Below are positions 12,301 to 25,100 of a stretch of 64,000 nucleotides of DNA, piece after piece (the first letter of the stretch is position 1; each line of letters begins with the position of its first letter). This stretch comes from Cliona cf. orientalis (taxonomy: Eukaryota; Porifera; Demospongiae; Clionaida; Clionaidae): positions 7,688,001 to 7,752,000 of the forward strand of contig OZ005696.1 of NCBI GenBank assembly GCA_963930775.1. Reading direction: 5' to 3'. The notes below the pieces were generated by a model, which saw only the letters and a program-made list of their open reading frames with translations, ran no database searches and had not been told where the DNA came from. The position numbers and the translations under genes are program-made.

Positions 12301-15300
12301 CCAAGGATAGAACCATCGTGGTGGTAGACCATATCAGCACAGCTATAATTAATTATTTTGATACCTTAAATGGCTTGTTCTATGTATAATATAATGAATA
12401 TTATAAGAAATTGAATTCCTGTTATTGCATGCAACGGCTATCAAGTTTTTAATTTTAAACAATCATTTTTGTTTGTTAAGCACGGTAAACAACTTACCAC
12501 ACCTTTACATCATACCCACACAATAATATGTCTATATACCCTGCAATAAACCTCCATACATACATACATACATACATACATACATTGCTACATACATGTA
12601 TACTCTAAGGTAATGGAGAATTGTGCAATATCCAGCAACTATTTTAAGCATTTCCTGTCCTCTCTGTAATGAGACTACACCCCAGTCAGCCAGCCAGTCA
12701 GACCAGAAGCACCTGATTCTGCCTGGTACAATGGAGATATTATGCAGCCTGTGGTAAAACTTGACTGTTGCTCAATCCCACTACATTACACCTAGCAGGC
12801 TGCTCCAAACCTTACATGCATAATACGTATGTAATCGTTACTATTTTTATTATAGTCGTGAATTTTGGAATCTTCCAATGTGAGTAAAGATTGATGACAT
12901 CATCTAATCTGATGATGTTGTCTCCCAGTTGGCCAATCAGATAAGTGTTTTCAAGCCAATATGCAGCTTGCAAGCTCGGCTAGTAAATAGTTACTTACAC
13001 AGTATGGTTAGTCACTTGCAGAAAAGAAGGCACTTGATTGGTCAAAAGCGATTGTACACATACGTACTATTGATTTTCCTGTATACTCTGTGGCTGACAG
13101 ATCGAGTGCTAAAAATTAGTTCAGCTCTGTCTAGTTGATTAGATATTGTTTTTTACTTTTCGCCCAAAACCCCATAGAAGGCCTGGCTGTGAAATTGTTG
13201 TTTGTTCAGTGTGTGTGTGTGTGTGAGTATTTGTGAATGTGCAGTATTGGGAAAAGTATGCCACTATCGATGCTGATTGTATTTGTGCGAGTGCAATATG
13301 TAAAGTGTGAAAAATAAGTGAAATTTAGACCACTTTTTTTTAGCTACATACCATGAAGTCTGTATCATTGAACATAATGTGCACACAGCCTGAGTACTAT
13401 GGCATCTGGTTGAGCAAATGTGATATATACACACATACACACACGCATATTTTTTTCCAGGAATTTGGTGAACCTCAGTTTGAAGAATTCAGCTCCCTAC
13501 TGAAACAACTCCAAAACATGTAAGGATGGGGAGAGAGGGAGAGAGAGAGAGGGAGAGGGAGAGAGAGAAGGGGAGGAGAGAGAGGGGGGGGGGGGGGGCG
13601 AGAGAGAGAGGGAGAGGGAGAGAGAGAGAGGGAGGGGGTTGGAGAGAGAGAGGATGCTCACAAAAGGAAGCAGATGAATGCAGCAAAACCAGTGTAGAAG
13701 CAGAGGTGTGCAAATAGGCAGCTTCAATTAGCGCCTGTCCTCCTTTTGATCCAGTTAGCAATCCAGGAAGGAAAGAATTGCTACAACTCACACTAACAAC
13801 CAATTTGTGAAGTTTTATATGGACAACTGAAGCTCTACAGTAGTAGGTCTTTCAGCTGGCCCAGGGCTTCACTGCTGAAAGACGACCTTTTTCAACAGAG
13901 TTTTGCGTTGATATTAATCTGTACATAATTATGTAATGGCCACATTAATATTCTTGACTGTATCATAGATTTCAAGGAAAGGGAGAAGGTGGTTAGTAGA
14001 TACTTGTAACTTATGGATTATTATGGTTTGCTGAGTAATGTACAATAATGATTATTAATAACTGGTGGACAATCTTATATGGGCCGGGGTCCTTCCCCTC
14101 CCCTCCCCTTCCCTTCCCTTCACCCCACCAGTTCCAGGTATTGTGTACATAACAAATTAAATTTAAGTTATTGTAATCAATTATGCTGTGATTGAGGCTT
14201 CCCAGAGCTCCATACAATTACATGTATGCATGTACACTAGTTAAGTATTAGCATGAGTGGATTAGTAGGTATGTATGTGTATATTATGTCAGCAGAATAT
14301 GCAATGGGAAGATTGCCACTGGGGACTGACTATTGTATGCACATAGTTTATATACGTACATCTATGTACCCATGCTGAACTGCTGTACTGTTTGTGCACT
14401 GCTAGACAACCCCAACTGAGCTAATACCCATAGGACATTATTGGTATTGCAAATTGGCATGACTATCATGTGCATGCAGATTGGCTGTATATATGTACCT
14501 GTGTTGTTGTGTACAGTATGTATCTATATTGTATCATTATTAAATTTTTCCAAAGTTTAATTACCTCACTAAGTGGAATACTTACAACCATTATTATGAT
14601 TGAGGTGCCTGAGATGCATGATTAGGTCTTGTAATTATTGAAGTTGTTGGCCAAACTTGAGATTACATCATTGTCAATGATCCATAAGTGCATGAGTACT
14701 AATTTGTATTGTTAGGTGTGTGAACCTCTAGTTCTAGGTAGCTACCTAAATGTAAGGTTTTCTCCCTCCCTGCATGGCGAGGTGAAGGCCATGGCAGTAC
14801 CAGTGGTTGATGCCATCTGCATCTGATAGAGATAACCACTCCTGTAGTGGTTTCCCTGCATGGCTGTATAGCAGCTACAGCTAGGTATCTCCCTGAACTG
14901 GCTGCCCTGAGCTGACTGACTGTCCCTTGCCCTAGCTCAATGGTGATTCAGAACAGTCCCAGGATTCCTAGTAAGCATGCATTGTACATAATATAGAGAA
15001 GTAATGGTGGGTCATGGGGTCACAATGGGATGCCCCCCTCTCTCTCCCTTGAAGCAGCATACAGCTGCTGCCCTCTTTCACTTCCTCTCTGTAGCTCTAG
15101 CTGTGCTCCTGTCAGTATGAGCTGGCACCTTGTACCTTCTCACTGTTCCCTTCCTACATCTCTAGGTTCTTGTAGAAATTGTAGGTACTCTCTCTGTCCC
15201 TCTTCCCCTCCACTATCCGCTGCTCCGGGAGAGGGAAGCAAATCAGCATCTATTACTTTCCTGCATGCAGATCTATATGTATTTACATAGCTTGAAATTT

Positions 15301-18300
15301 GCAGCACATAACGTACATACTCTACCCTCCCATGACGTACAGTGTATATAGTGTGTTATTTCTGATCTGTTTAATAATGAATTGGCAGTGTCATCCCCTC
15401 TGGGGCAAACATAGGCTTACTTGTTGACGGTTTAACTTACTTGCATACATATCTCTCCATGGAACTGATCCTAGTATTGATTATGTCATAAATCCCCCCC
15501 CTCCCTTCCCTTCTCTGAGTTAAACTAATTATCATGTCGCTATAGATACATTCTTGTCTTACGCTGTAGGCCTGTTGTTTGTTATAAAATGATCCTGTGT
15601 TATGTAATCCATCCTTCTCCCTCCCTCGCTCACCCTCCCTCTGTCCAGTCGTTCAATTATCTCGTGATAAATGAAGTAAGGATTAAGTAGCATCTTCTTC
15701 AAGGGAATTAAGAAGATATTGTGTACTTTTTTAAATTTTAACATGAACTTGGGCACGTCTTTTCTGCAGCAATAAGTTAATCAAATAGTGGCCTCAATTC
15801 TATATAAGGGTGCATGGATTAGGCTGGCTGCCATGGGAAAATTATAATTCTACAGTTAATTAACACCATTAAGTTAAACATGTATAGTAGACAATTAGTG
15901 TGCACACACATATACACATACTTACGTATGTCGAGTGTTGTTTTTTTTTGCAAATTGCGTGGGCCAGTTGCTTGTTGTAACTAAACAAGTTCCATCAGTT
16001 GTAGCCTAAACCAGCGGAGGGCTAGACTCCACTAACACGAGCCCAGCACACATGAAGAAGCACTACAGCTTTTCCCTATAGGTAGCTGTGTATGTCATGT
16101 CCCGTAGTGGACCTAATCTTTGTCAGCATGGCTTTAGCATTGTTGCCCCTGGTACATTGTTATAGTACACGCTAAATACACGTATGTATAATATTATTAT
16201 GGTGTACTAGTTATGCAGTGTGCTTGCTGGTGTATTGTATGTGTGTAGTGGATGTTATGTATAGTATGAATGGTGTGTTTTTGCAGGGGAGGGGAGGGGG
16301 CCGGGGATAGATGTTTTTGCTATGACCGCATCTCTACAACTGCACAGGATGAAGATTTTATTAAATCAGATAGCTAGTATAATAATACATAATAATGATA
16401 TAATATACGGTGTACCATTTTTGGTACATGTACCTACAGTATAAGGATAACACTATTATATGCATGCAGTACGTGTCAGTAGCATGCACGATCACCTGTA
16501 GGTGGCTTAGGGTAGCCAGAGTGGCTGGGCTCTTTTTCCCCTTGGAAACCCACTAAGAAAAACTCAGAATGTGATTTTGTTGTCCCCTATAGGATCCCCT
16601 ACCAAACCAAACCAAATGGTATGATAGGTGACAGCTGCACACTAACCTCTATACCCTCAGGGAAGGATGCATTTGCTGGATTCAAAAATCCCCTCTCTCT
16701 CTCTCTCTTTCCCTTGCTTGTATACAGAGGTTGTTGGAATCTGAACTGTATTGCATAGAGTGTGGTTTAGCCTAACTGTTGATTGGTTAGTGTATTTGGT
16801 CGGATTAACATTGTTTGGGCTGCCCTGTGGCTATCAACATGCAGCTACCACTAATTGAATTAAGGCCACTTATAATTAGGACGAGGGGGTATCTCCTTTA
16901 TGACTCCACTTACCCATGGGACTACTAGAGTTCTAGTAGTAAGCAAATAGTATGCAGCTGTCCCTCAATTGATTCACTAATTAAATTAGCAATTTTCTCG
17001 GACTCTGAGTCTGCTACATAGCTCCAGACATTGTTGGAATCCTACTTACCATAGTTAATCGAATACTACGTATGATCCAATTTTCCGTAAGAAATTACAA
17101 ATCCTCATAACGTTTATATATGGAGCAATTGACGACCTTTACCAGAAAAGCGCGTATTTTTCAAAATTATTTTTTTCCATAATATGTAGTATTAGATTAA
17201 GTACGGTATATAACTATCTACGTAGGCGGTGTCCATAATTTATTAGTTGTACGTGTACTAATATTCTATTGTGGGACTCATGAGGGAAGTGAGATTCCTA
17301 GTTTTATGGTAGACACGATATAGCCCAGCTTCTTTGAGACAATTAGGAGCGACCAAAACACACACAAAAACTTCAAGTTAATTTCTTCCTCTAAACTCTA
17401 AATATTCCTGTTGTGCAGCAGCGTGCATGTCAGGAAGGTTCGTCCTATCCTAGTCAACCCTATAGAAAACATCCACTACCTGCCTACCTGCCTACTTATT
17501 GCAAGCAAATCAATGTACTATTATAAATTGTGCATAATACATAAGACAGAGCCACTTAGATAGGTGGCTAGCCTTAACTTGAGGGCTAATTGGGGGAAGA
17601 GGGGAATAGTACTTACGTAGGCGTGTGTATTATCATCAATCAATTCATACGACAGTTCTAGTGATCTCTTCCTCAAACAAACCGGCCATGTGTATAGCCG
17701 TCTGGTGTCCCAATTGTGTACCTCTACACCAAATACTGCTGCAGTACAATGGTAGCCTGCAGGTAGCGTTTGTACGTGCATCCTGGATTCTGGTTTTCGG
17801 CGAAGACAGAGTGGCTGCAGACGATGTATGCTTTGTGTGAATGTTGTGTCTTGTGTTCTCGCATGTGATTATGATTGGATTATGCGTTATTGGATAATTG
17901 GATTATCCTACCGGTCAGTATCTTGTACAGTATTGTAGATGAAGCTGTAAGGTCTCCCTAAGCGTAAAAATTAAATGGTTGGAACATAATATTTAAGAGT
18001 TCTGATTTTATACAGCTTTCTGTGTGTATGAAAGGCTCAAATTCCCAGTGGGGAGCCTACTTATTGGGTGCTTCTATTCCAACCAAGCATAAGAAGCAAA
18101 AGGAGGGAGGAAGAGAGAGAGTAAGAGAGAGAGTAAGAGAGAGAGAGAGAGAGAGAAGCTAGGGATGGGACCTCCACCACCACTGCTCTACCTTATTCTC
18201 TTGTGTCTTGTTATTCCTTTTCCCCCAAGTGTGTTTGTTTAATTTTGCTTATTTTACACTCTCTCGTGCCGACTCTGTTTGTCAGCTGCAGGGACTGTTG

Positions 18301-20534
18301 TCCTTACACACCTGGCCACAGCATTCACTGATAAGATCGGCCTTAATGAGCCTCCTCTGAATTCTCTCATTGCAGTGACTCTCTAGCCTTTTAGCCTTCA
18401 AACCAGTAGTGGAAAACAAGTGCTTTCTCAGAACTCTGCTGACAAAATAGTGCCCCATGCACACACATGCATTGACTGTGCCTGTGTGCGCCAATGTCAA
18501 TAATATGTGTGTATCAGTGAGGGAGTGAGTGTGTGTGTGTGTGTATGAGTGAGTGTGTGTATGTTTGTTTGCAATCGCCTAGCGACCAAAGCTTTTGTAG
18601 GTAAATTATCGGCGGCGGGATGAGTATATACATTGATGATCATGGGGTAAGGATAAGCCTGATGAATGCATGGAGGTCAGGGACAAACAAATCAGTTAAC
18701 TATATGTCATTAATTGGGGCTGCACTCAACCATGCATCTTGTGCATCCCAATTACAATGTACGTATGTAACTACTAGGTTGTGTCATGTACCATAAAATT
18801 GAATAATAGTCTGTAGTGCACGAATGTGCACCATACTCTGTTTATTTTATGTTTGTGTACATGTACATACTATGGTCCCAAAATCTCAGCCAAAAAAAAA
18901 ATTTTTTTTATCCACTATAATACTATAATATACCAAAATAATACCATTATTCCCTTCTTTGGTAATTTATTTCCTGCCCCGGCCACGGCCCATGGGCCCA
19001 GAGGGGGTCTAGTGGGGGGTTTTCTCCATTTCTTCAAAGCTTGTGCCTATAATATACCTGCGGTATCAATTATTGTGGTTGTGTGTGTACGTACGTACTA
19101 TACGTATGTGTGGTTGGTTCAAACCTCGGCTATCTATCGCCACATCACCAGTAACGTACCACTGTGGTGAAGTTGGTTTTAGAGCTACTCTGTAGGGTAC
19201 ATACGCAGAGCTGGCGCTGGTGCTGGCGCTGACCAGCAGGCCAGCTGGGACAGAGACAGAGAGAAAGAGAGAGAGAGGGAGTGTGGTTAGAAGTTGAGGC
19301 CACTTGGGAAAGGACACCCCTGAAATTTTGGCCACCTGATGTCTGTGTGTGTTTTTGGAGTGGACCACCACCTTTTGTGTTCATTGATCGAGGACTCTCT
19401 ATGCACACAAGGCACACAAGGGCGTGGCCGCCGCCCGGATTGCCACGCCTCTTTTTCGGTGGCAACTTAGAGTTCCAAACTAGAAAGAAAAAAAAATACT
19501 TTTCGTTTGCTATTTGCATGTACATGTACGTGTACGTAAGATAGAACCATATATAGATTAGTTTAGTTTGGTTCACCCCCATGCACCACTCTCCCCACCC
19601 CCCTCTCCTCTCCCTTGGTACATGCACCCCTTATCATATCTGCCTGCGCCGCGATAGAGTAAGCTTATATATTTGAGTTTGGAAAACAATAGGGTCATCT
19701 GAGATATAGTCCAGGCTTGCTATCTCTGGCAACTGCTATCAGCAGTTATTGTTTAGTGTGGCTAATTAACAGCGTTGCTTCACACAGCAAAGTTTATCCG
19801 TCCATTGACTCTTTATCGTTTGAAGTTTTTGTAAATGTGTGGATGCTGTGTTAATAATAGACAGCAGCTGTTGCTATATTATGTCCAGTATTGCGCACAA
19901 TAAGCTTACCCCCAAATATGTTTTGCTAAGATTCTATAAGCGAGTGCAAACTATACATACATACATACATAGTAAGTATGCCAGGCTACACCTCTCTCTC
20001 CCTCCCCCCCCCCCCTTCTCTCTCTCTCTCTTTCGCTCTTTTCTCTCTCTCTCTCTAGATCTCTCTCTCATATACTCTGTGCGTATCTGAAGATGTACGT
20101 ACTCACAGTATACAAACATACCCACGGTGACACAAACTCTTGGTCGCTTGTTATTATCTCGAGTCAACTGAGCAGATTACTCACTCAGATGAGAGAGAGA
20201 TGTCACCACCAGATATATGTATCTATAATATGTATACACACAACATATTATTATTATATACACAGCCAGTGAACAGTTCAATGGCAGGCAATAGTTTAGA
20301 AAGGAGTAGTAAATGGCCGTTATTTGTCAACCGTGGCTGATGCTATCTCCTGGAGCCCAACTCCCCAGCCTACTACACCGAGTTGTGGCCTTAGATGATG
20401 CCAGCAGATTATTTCAAGTATTCCCTGGAGTCCGCAAACCGACCCCCTTTGTGAGCTGCCAGTTAGGGGGTCTCCTCCTGTGTAGTGCATTTTATCTGCA
20501 TGAATGTGTGTTATATAATAATATATACAATGTG

Positions 20535-20576
<42 letters not shown>

Positions 20577-22109
20577 TTGAGTGTGTGTGGTATTATAAAA
20601 ATTTAATGGTGGTGGTGGGGGGGGGGGGGGAAGATGAGAAGAGATGAAAATAAACATAATATTAGTTATTATTGTGCCCTCGAAAATGTAAGGAGCATTA
20701 AAAAACTTTTTTTTTTCCAAAAAATTCTTTCTTCTCTATGATGTGGACACCTTCTGGTCCTTTGATTGGGTTCAATACTAGTAGGGAGGGAGAGACAGAC
20801 AGTTTCATTTCATGCTGGTCCTAGTATGAGATAGGGATAGCACTGGATGCTTCACTGTGATACCCCTGATGTGTGACAACCTGCAATACTTTTATGAGAT
20901 ATGCATATGATATTATATAATTTCTATATCATACTAAGTAAGCACTCTTTGAATTGATAGCCATCTCCCGTGACAACAGCACATAATTTGGAAAAAATTT
21001 GCTCTTTGTGTGTTTTTACACGTGTGTGTGTGTGTGTGTGTGTGTGTTTGAAAGGGATCCATTCTTTTTCATCAAAACCCTTCAACTGCTCCTGGTGGGT
21101 TTCTGTACCTCGCATTCCTTGCACATCAAAAACCACACTCCTACTTCGCACGCCTTGTGGGACTTTTTAAAAAAAAAAGTAAAGTACGTGGCGTGACAGC
21201 TGCAACAGATACATAATATCATATATACCTACATACATACAAGTGCAGTGTATGTATGTATGTATAATGTACTTTTTCACACTCTTAGGTCTTCAAAATG
21301 TCGGTGTTTTTTTTGCTTTGACCATCACCAGCAGATGGGAAAGTACTATGCATTCCACCCCTGTGTATCTTGTGTATATATACATACATTGAGATAGACT
21401 CCATGGATCCTTATATTATATTATAGTACGTATAATATTATGTATGTCTGTATGTGTGTGTTATCTTGGGTTGGGGGTTTGTGGGTGGGTATATAGTATG
21501 TGTATTGTGGTGATGGATGCTTGTATGTGTATATACGTTCTCAAAAGCAGCTAGCTCGCCCAGACCAGACCCCAATCTTATCAGCGCCCGACCACAACCA
21601 TAATTTAGCGAGGGCAAAAACCAACAATCTTACCAATAACTGAGGCCTAGCTATACTACATGTATAGGCAGGCAGGCTCACGCATACATACACGTACGTA
21701 CATGTAGTATGTACATGTACATGTACCTATAACAACATGTGCGCTACCATTGCACATGGTACATGTACAGTATTATGATAGTACAGTCTTACTAGATATG
21801 CGTATAATATGCACACATAGATATAGATAATAAATGCATATGTGTACATACATGTATATATATACATGTATACATACATGTATACATACATGTACTAGTG
21901 TCCCTGCCTACTTTAATACATAATAATTATATATAATAATTATTATGTACATATGTATGTATGGTTCTCATGGAAATGCATGCATTAGTGTCCACCGATA
22001 GTACTATGATTCTCATGTACATGTGTGGGCTGGGGGGAGGGGGGAGGGGGGGAGAGGGGGAGGCCCCCGGGGACGTGGGTGGTTGATTGTCTCTCCGTTA
22101 GTGTACATG

Positions 22110-22140
<31 letters not shown>

Positions 22141-25100
22141 TTGAGTGTTGTATCGGCTTAGCTAGCTCAGCCCATGCACCGACCAAGATAGCCGCTGCCA
22201 GAGGATAAGTCATCAGATTCCAACGGATGATTAGATGGCTGGGAAAGATAAAGATTTGAATTTCATTTTTATGCTTTGAATTTTTGTACGTGTCCAAGCA
22301 TATCGAAGTTTAGCGGCTTCCCATCCTTAAGTATACCACAGCGACACCCCCAACCTTGTAGCTATGAGTTAATATTATGTAGTGCTCATGAGGTCTAGCA
22401 TTGATATACACATAGTCACTCACTAACGTAGAGAACGACGTTATACAAAAGAGAATAATAGAAAGAAAATGATGTAATTATTGCAAATACAAGTTACCTG
22501 ACCCAGTTTGCAGCCCTGGGAAGGACAGTTGAGGCTACAGAACAGCCTGAGGTATACATTTGACACATCATACATGCACATATTAATAATACTAATTGGT
22601 TTGCATGATTCAGTACACTTTACCCATGACCCCGCAGTACTTAAACTTGTATATTGAAACTTTGGCTACTAGCAATGACAAACGTACGCACACACACATG
22701 CATCCCTAACAATGCAGGATTTCCTCCCACTCTGCCTCCAGTGTCACCACTCGACCTCCTCGTCATGGCAGCAGGGGGCGTGGTGCCGCCGATCCAAGCT
22801 CCGCCCACTCCATCCCGGAGCTGAAGGAGGAGCCCCAGCGCATTGCCTCAATTGGCTCGGAGATCATCATAGGTTACGGCCGCCACCAGCACCTGCACGA
22901 GCAGACGTCTCTAGAGCCTCTCATAGGTTAGTCTTATAGCTCATTTCTAAAGCTGGTCTCTTATTGGTCAATTTACTTGTTAATGGTCACATGAAAGGGG
23001 TGGGGCTGGGATCTTGATTTCGGAGGATTTTGTATAGGTTAATATTAATTGCAGCTCGTTTCTATAACTCATTCCTTATTTGTCAATTTATTTGTAAATC
23101 GTCTCTAGAGCCTCTCATAGGTTAGTCTTATAGCTCATTTCTAAAGCTGGTCTCTTATTGGTCAATTTACTTGTTAATGGTCACATGAAAGGGGTGGGGC
23201 TGGGATCTTGATTTCGGAGGATTTTGTATAGGTTAATATTAATTGCAGCTCGTTTCTATAACTCATTCCTTATTTGTCAATTTATTTGTAAATCGTCAAG
23301 TGAAAGGGGTCTTGGTTCTGGTAGGATTTTGAACTGCAGGATAGATTTGCAACCAGCTGGCCTGCAGGATTCTGTGCCCTAATTTCCTGATATGGAGGTT
23401 AGATCACCCCTCCAAGGATGTGCCTATACTCCTATGGTGTGTAATATTATCATATTATCTAGTTCATCAACAAATCCTGTTACCCTAATTAATTATAAGT
23501 GCTGTATCACATGCTTCCTTCACTTACTGATCATGAACCGAGATCGTGAGGCCATGCTTATGCCATGTATAGCACTTACATGATATTTTACACACTGTAG
23601 TATAGTTTTTGTGAAGCTTCTATCCTGCTAAATTGTACGTGTGCTTTGCCAATTAGTGGAGCTCCAACAATAGTCTTTTCCCACCTTGAAAGTTGCTACT
23701 TCTTGACTAAGTTCTAATCGTCTACTGCACGATCATATGCATGGAAACAATCGCTGATGCCACTACGTAGACCTTAGATGATTTCCACCAACTGCGGTGC
23801 AGTTAGAGCTTGGTGGAAATCATCTAAGGTACGTACTTGGTATTGTTACTATGGTGTACCAGTGCTCCACCATACAGGCACTGCAAATTATTGTGGGCTA
23901 ATTATAAGGTAGCTTACATGACTTGACTATGGATGCTCTACTGGAGAATGGTATTAGTGACATTAGATGTTGTTACCATAGTAACATATACCTAATGCCT
24001 GTTAAAGTCCTGCCTCTGTGGTGACTCAGTGAGGACCATATATGGTATAAATTACCTTTCTCTATTATAGTGACCATTTTACACTTTCCAGAGAAAAATG
24101 AGGCACATCATTACTTGGTACATTACAATAGTATTATTTAGCAGCCACTTAGAACTAGACCTGCTCATGAATTGCCTTCCCCTTTCTGTAATAACCATAC
24201 ATAGACATGCATAGAGATTGTGCATAGACCTTTAGCATACATTTTATTATATAATCAATATAATGTCATAATAATAATATACATAATACTAATAATATGC
24301 ATACTTCATATAATATGGACATAGTCACTCTTTCCTCTTCCTCTGCTCACTGGCTTTTCCAGGAATCACTCCACTATCTGCATAAAAACTCACTTGGGAT
24401 CTCCCCTATTGTAGTCCCAGAGGATGAGCATTTGGCCTCAGCTGGGTGACCTTTTCCTGTCCTTCAAACTCCCCAAGCCCTTGTTTACAATAATATATCC
24501 CCACTGCCCCTATCATTATTATAATTACTATAAGGTACAATAGTTAATGTACATACTCTGCCAGATGGCAGTATAGTAATAATAATAGGACAGGACATAC
24601 TATTGTAGTGGACAAAAAAAGGGAATATTTTTGTACCAGCTCTATGGATTATACAATTAATGTAATGAGTACAGATGATGCTGGACATTTCCTGCCTAGT
24701 AGGTTAGTGGGGGGATTCTCTACATCCTCAGTTTAATATCCTCTTCTGCTGCTGCCTGTCGACCTTTGATCTTGTTGGCGTACATGTAAATAGACTGGAG
24801 TATGTAGTAGTTATTCTAGAGTATCATGGGCTTCAGGTAGAAATTTGAAGAAAAAAGGATGCTATAGGTGGGCGAGCGTTAGTGTGTGTTCCTGTGCCCT
24901 GCATACGTGTGTGTGTTGTTATAATATATTATAGCCTTTTTTTAACTACATGTACATATATATGTAAACATGTAACTCGCCTTATGATAATAATTAGTAA
25001 TAATTATTCCATCTTATGTAATCAGTAGTGTTCCATTTGGTAAGCCTCCTGAGTAATATTCTTGCTAGTATATTTCTTACTCTTACTACATATACTTATT

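Larger units (their letters stand above)
4326..13460 (+). other. Intron of 9.1 kb
   Basis: No further exon of the host gene with compatible phase was found here. The intron holds the 278-bp-period direct duplication (7538-8094), an inverted-repeat element (9620-9843), a tandem array (10912-11449), a C homopolymer (about 10727-10747) and a TACA microsatellite (about 12549-12586). Confidence 0.55.
13520..22717 (+). other. Intron of 9.2 kb
   Basis: I found no exon that would keep the host reading frame. The intron contains a GA tract at its 5' end, GT microsatellites (20536-20574, 21021-21048, 22113-22141), a GA tract near 18100-18155, and dense self-complementary words (TACATGTA, ACGTACGT) between 21680 and 21960. 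A possible out-of-frame cassette exon (about 20369-20534, ending at a good GTGAGT donor) is noted but not supported. Confidence 0.5.

Noticed and set aside
18282-18500. Protein-like frame with basic helix, minus strand
   Set aside because: It has no matching acceptor or donor phase and no recognised domain. The opposite strand is also open, so coding status is undecidable.
19145-19627. 160-codon minus-strand open frame
   Set aside because: It runs through GA/TC and GT/CA repeats, has low-complexity composition and no splice or domain support.
20369-20534. Possible cassette exon (LLHRVVALDDASRLFQVF) with a good GTGAGT donor
   Set aside because: The acceptor phase fits the preceding exon, but the donor phase does not fit the next, so inclusion would shift the frame. 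Transcript evidence would be needed.
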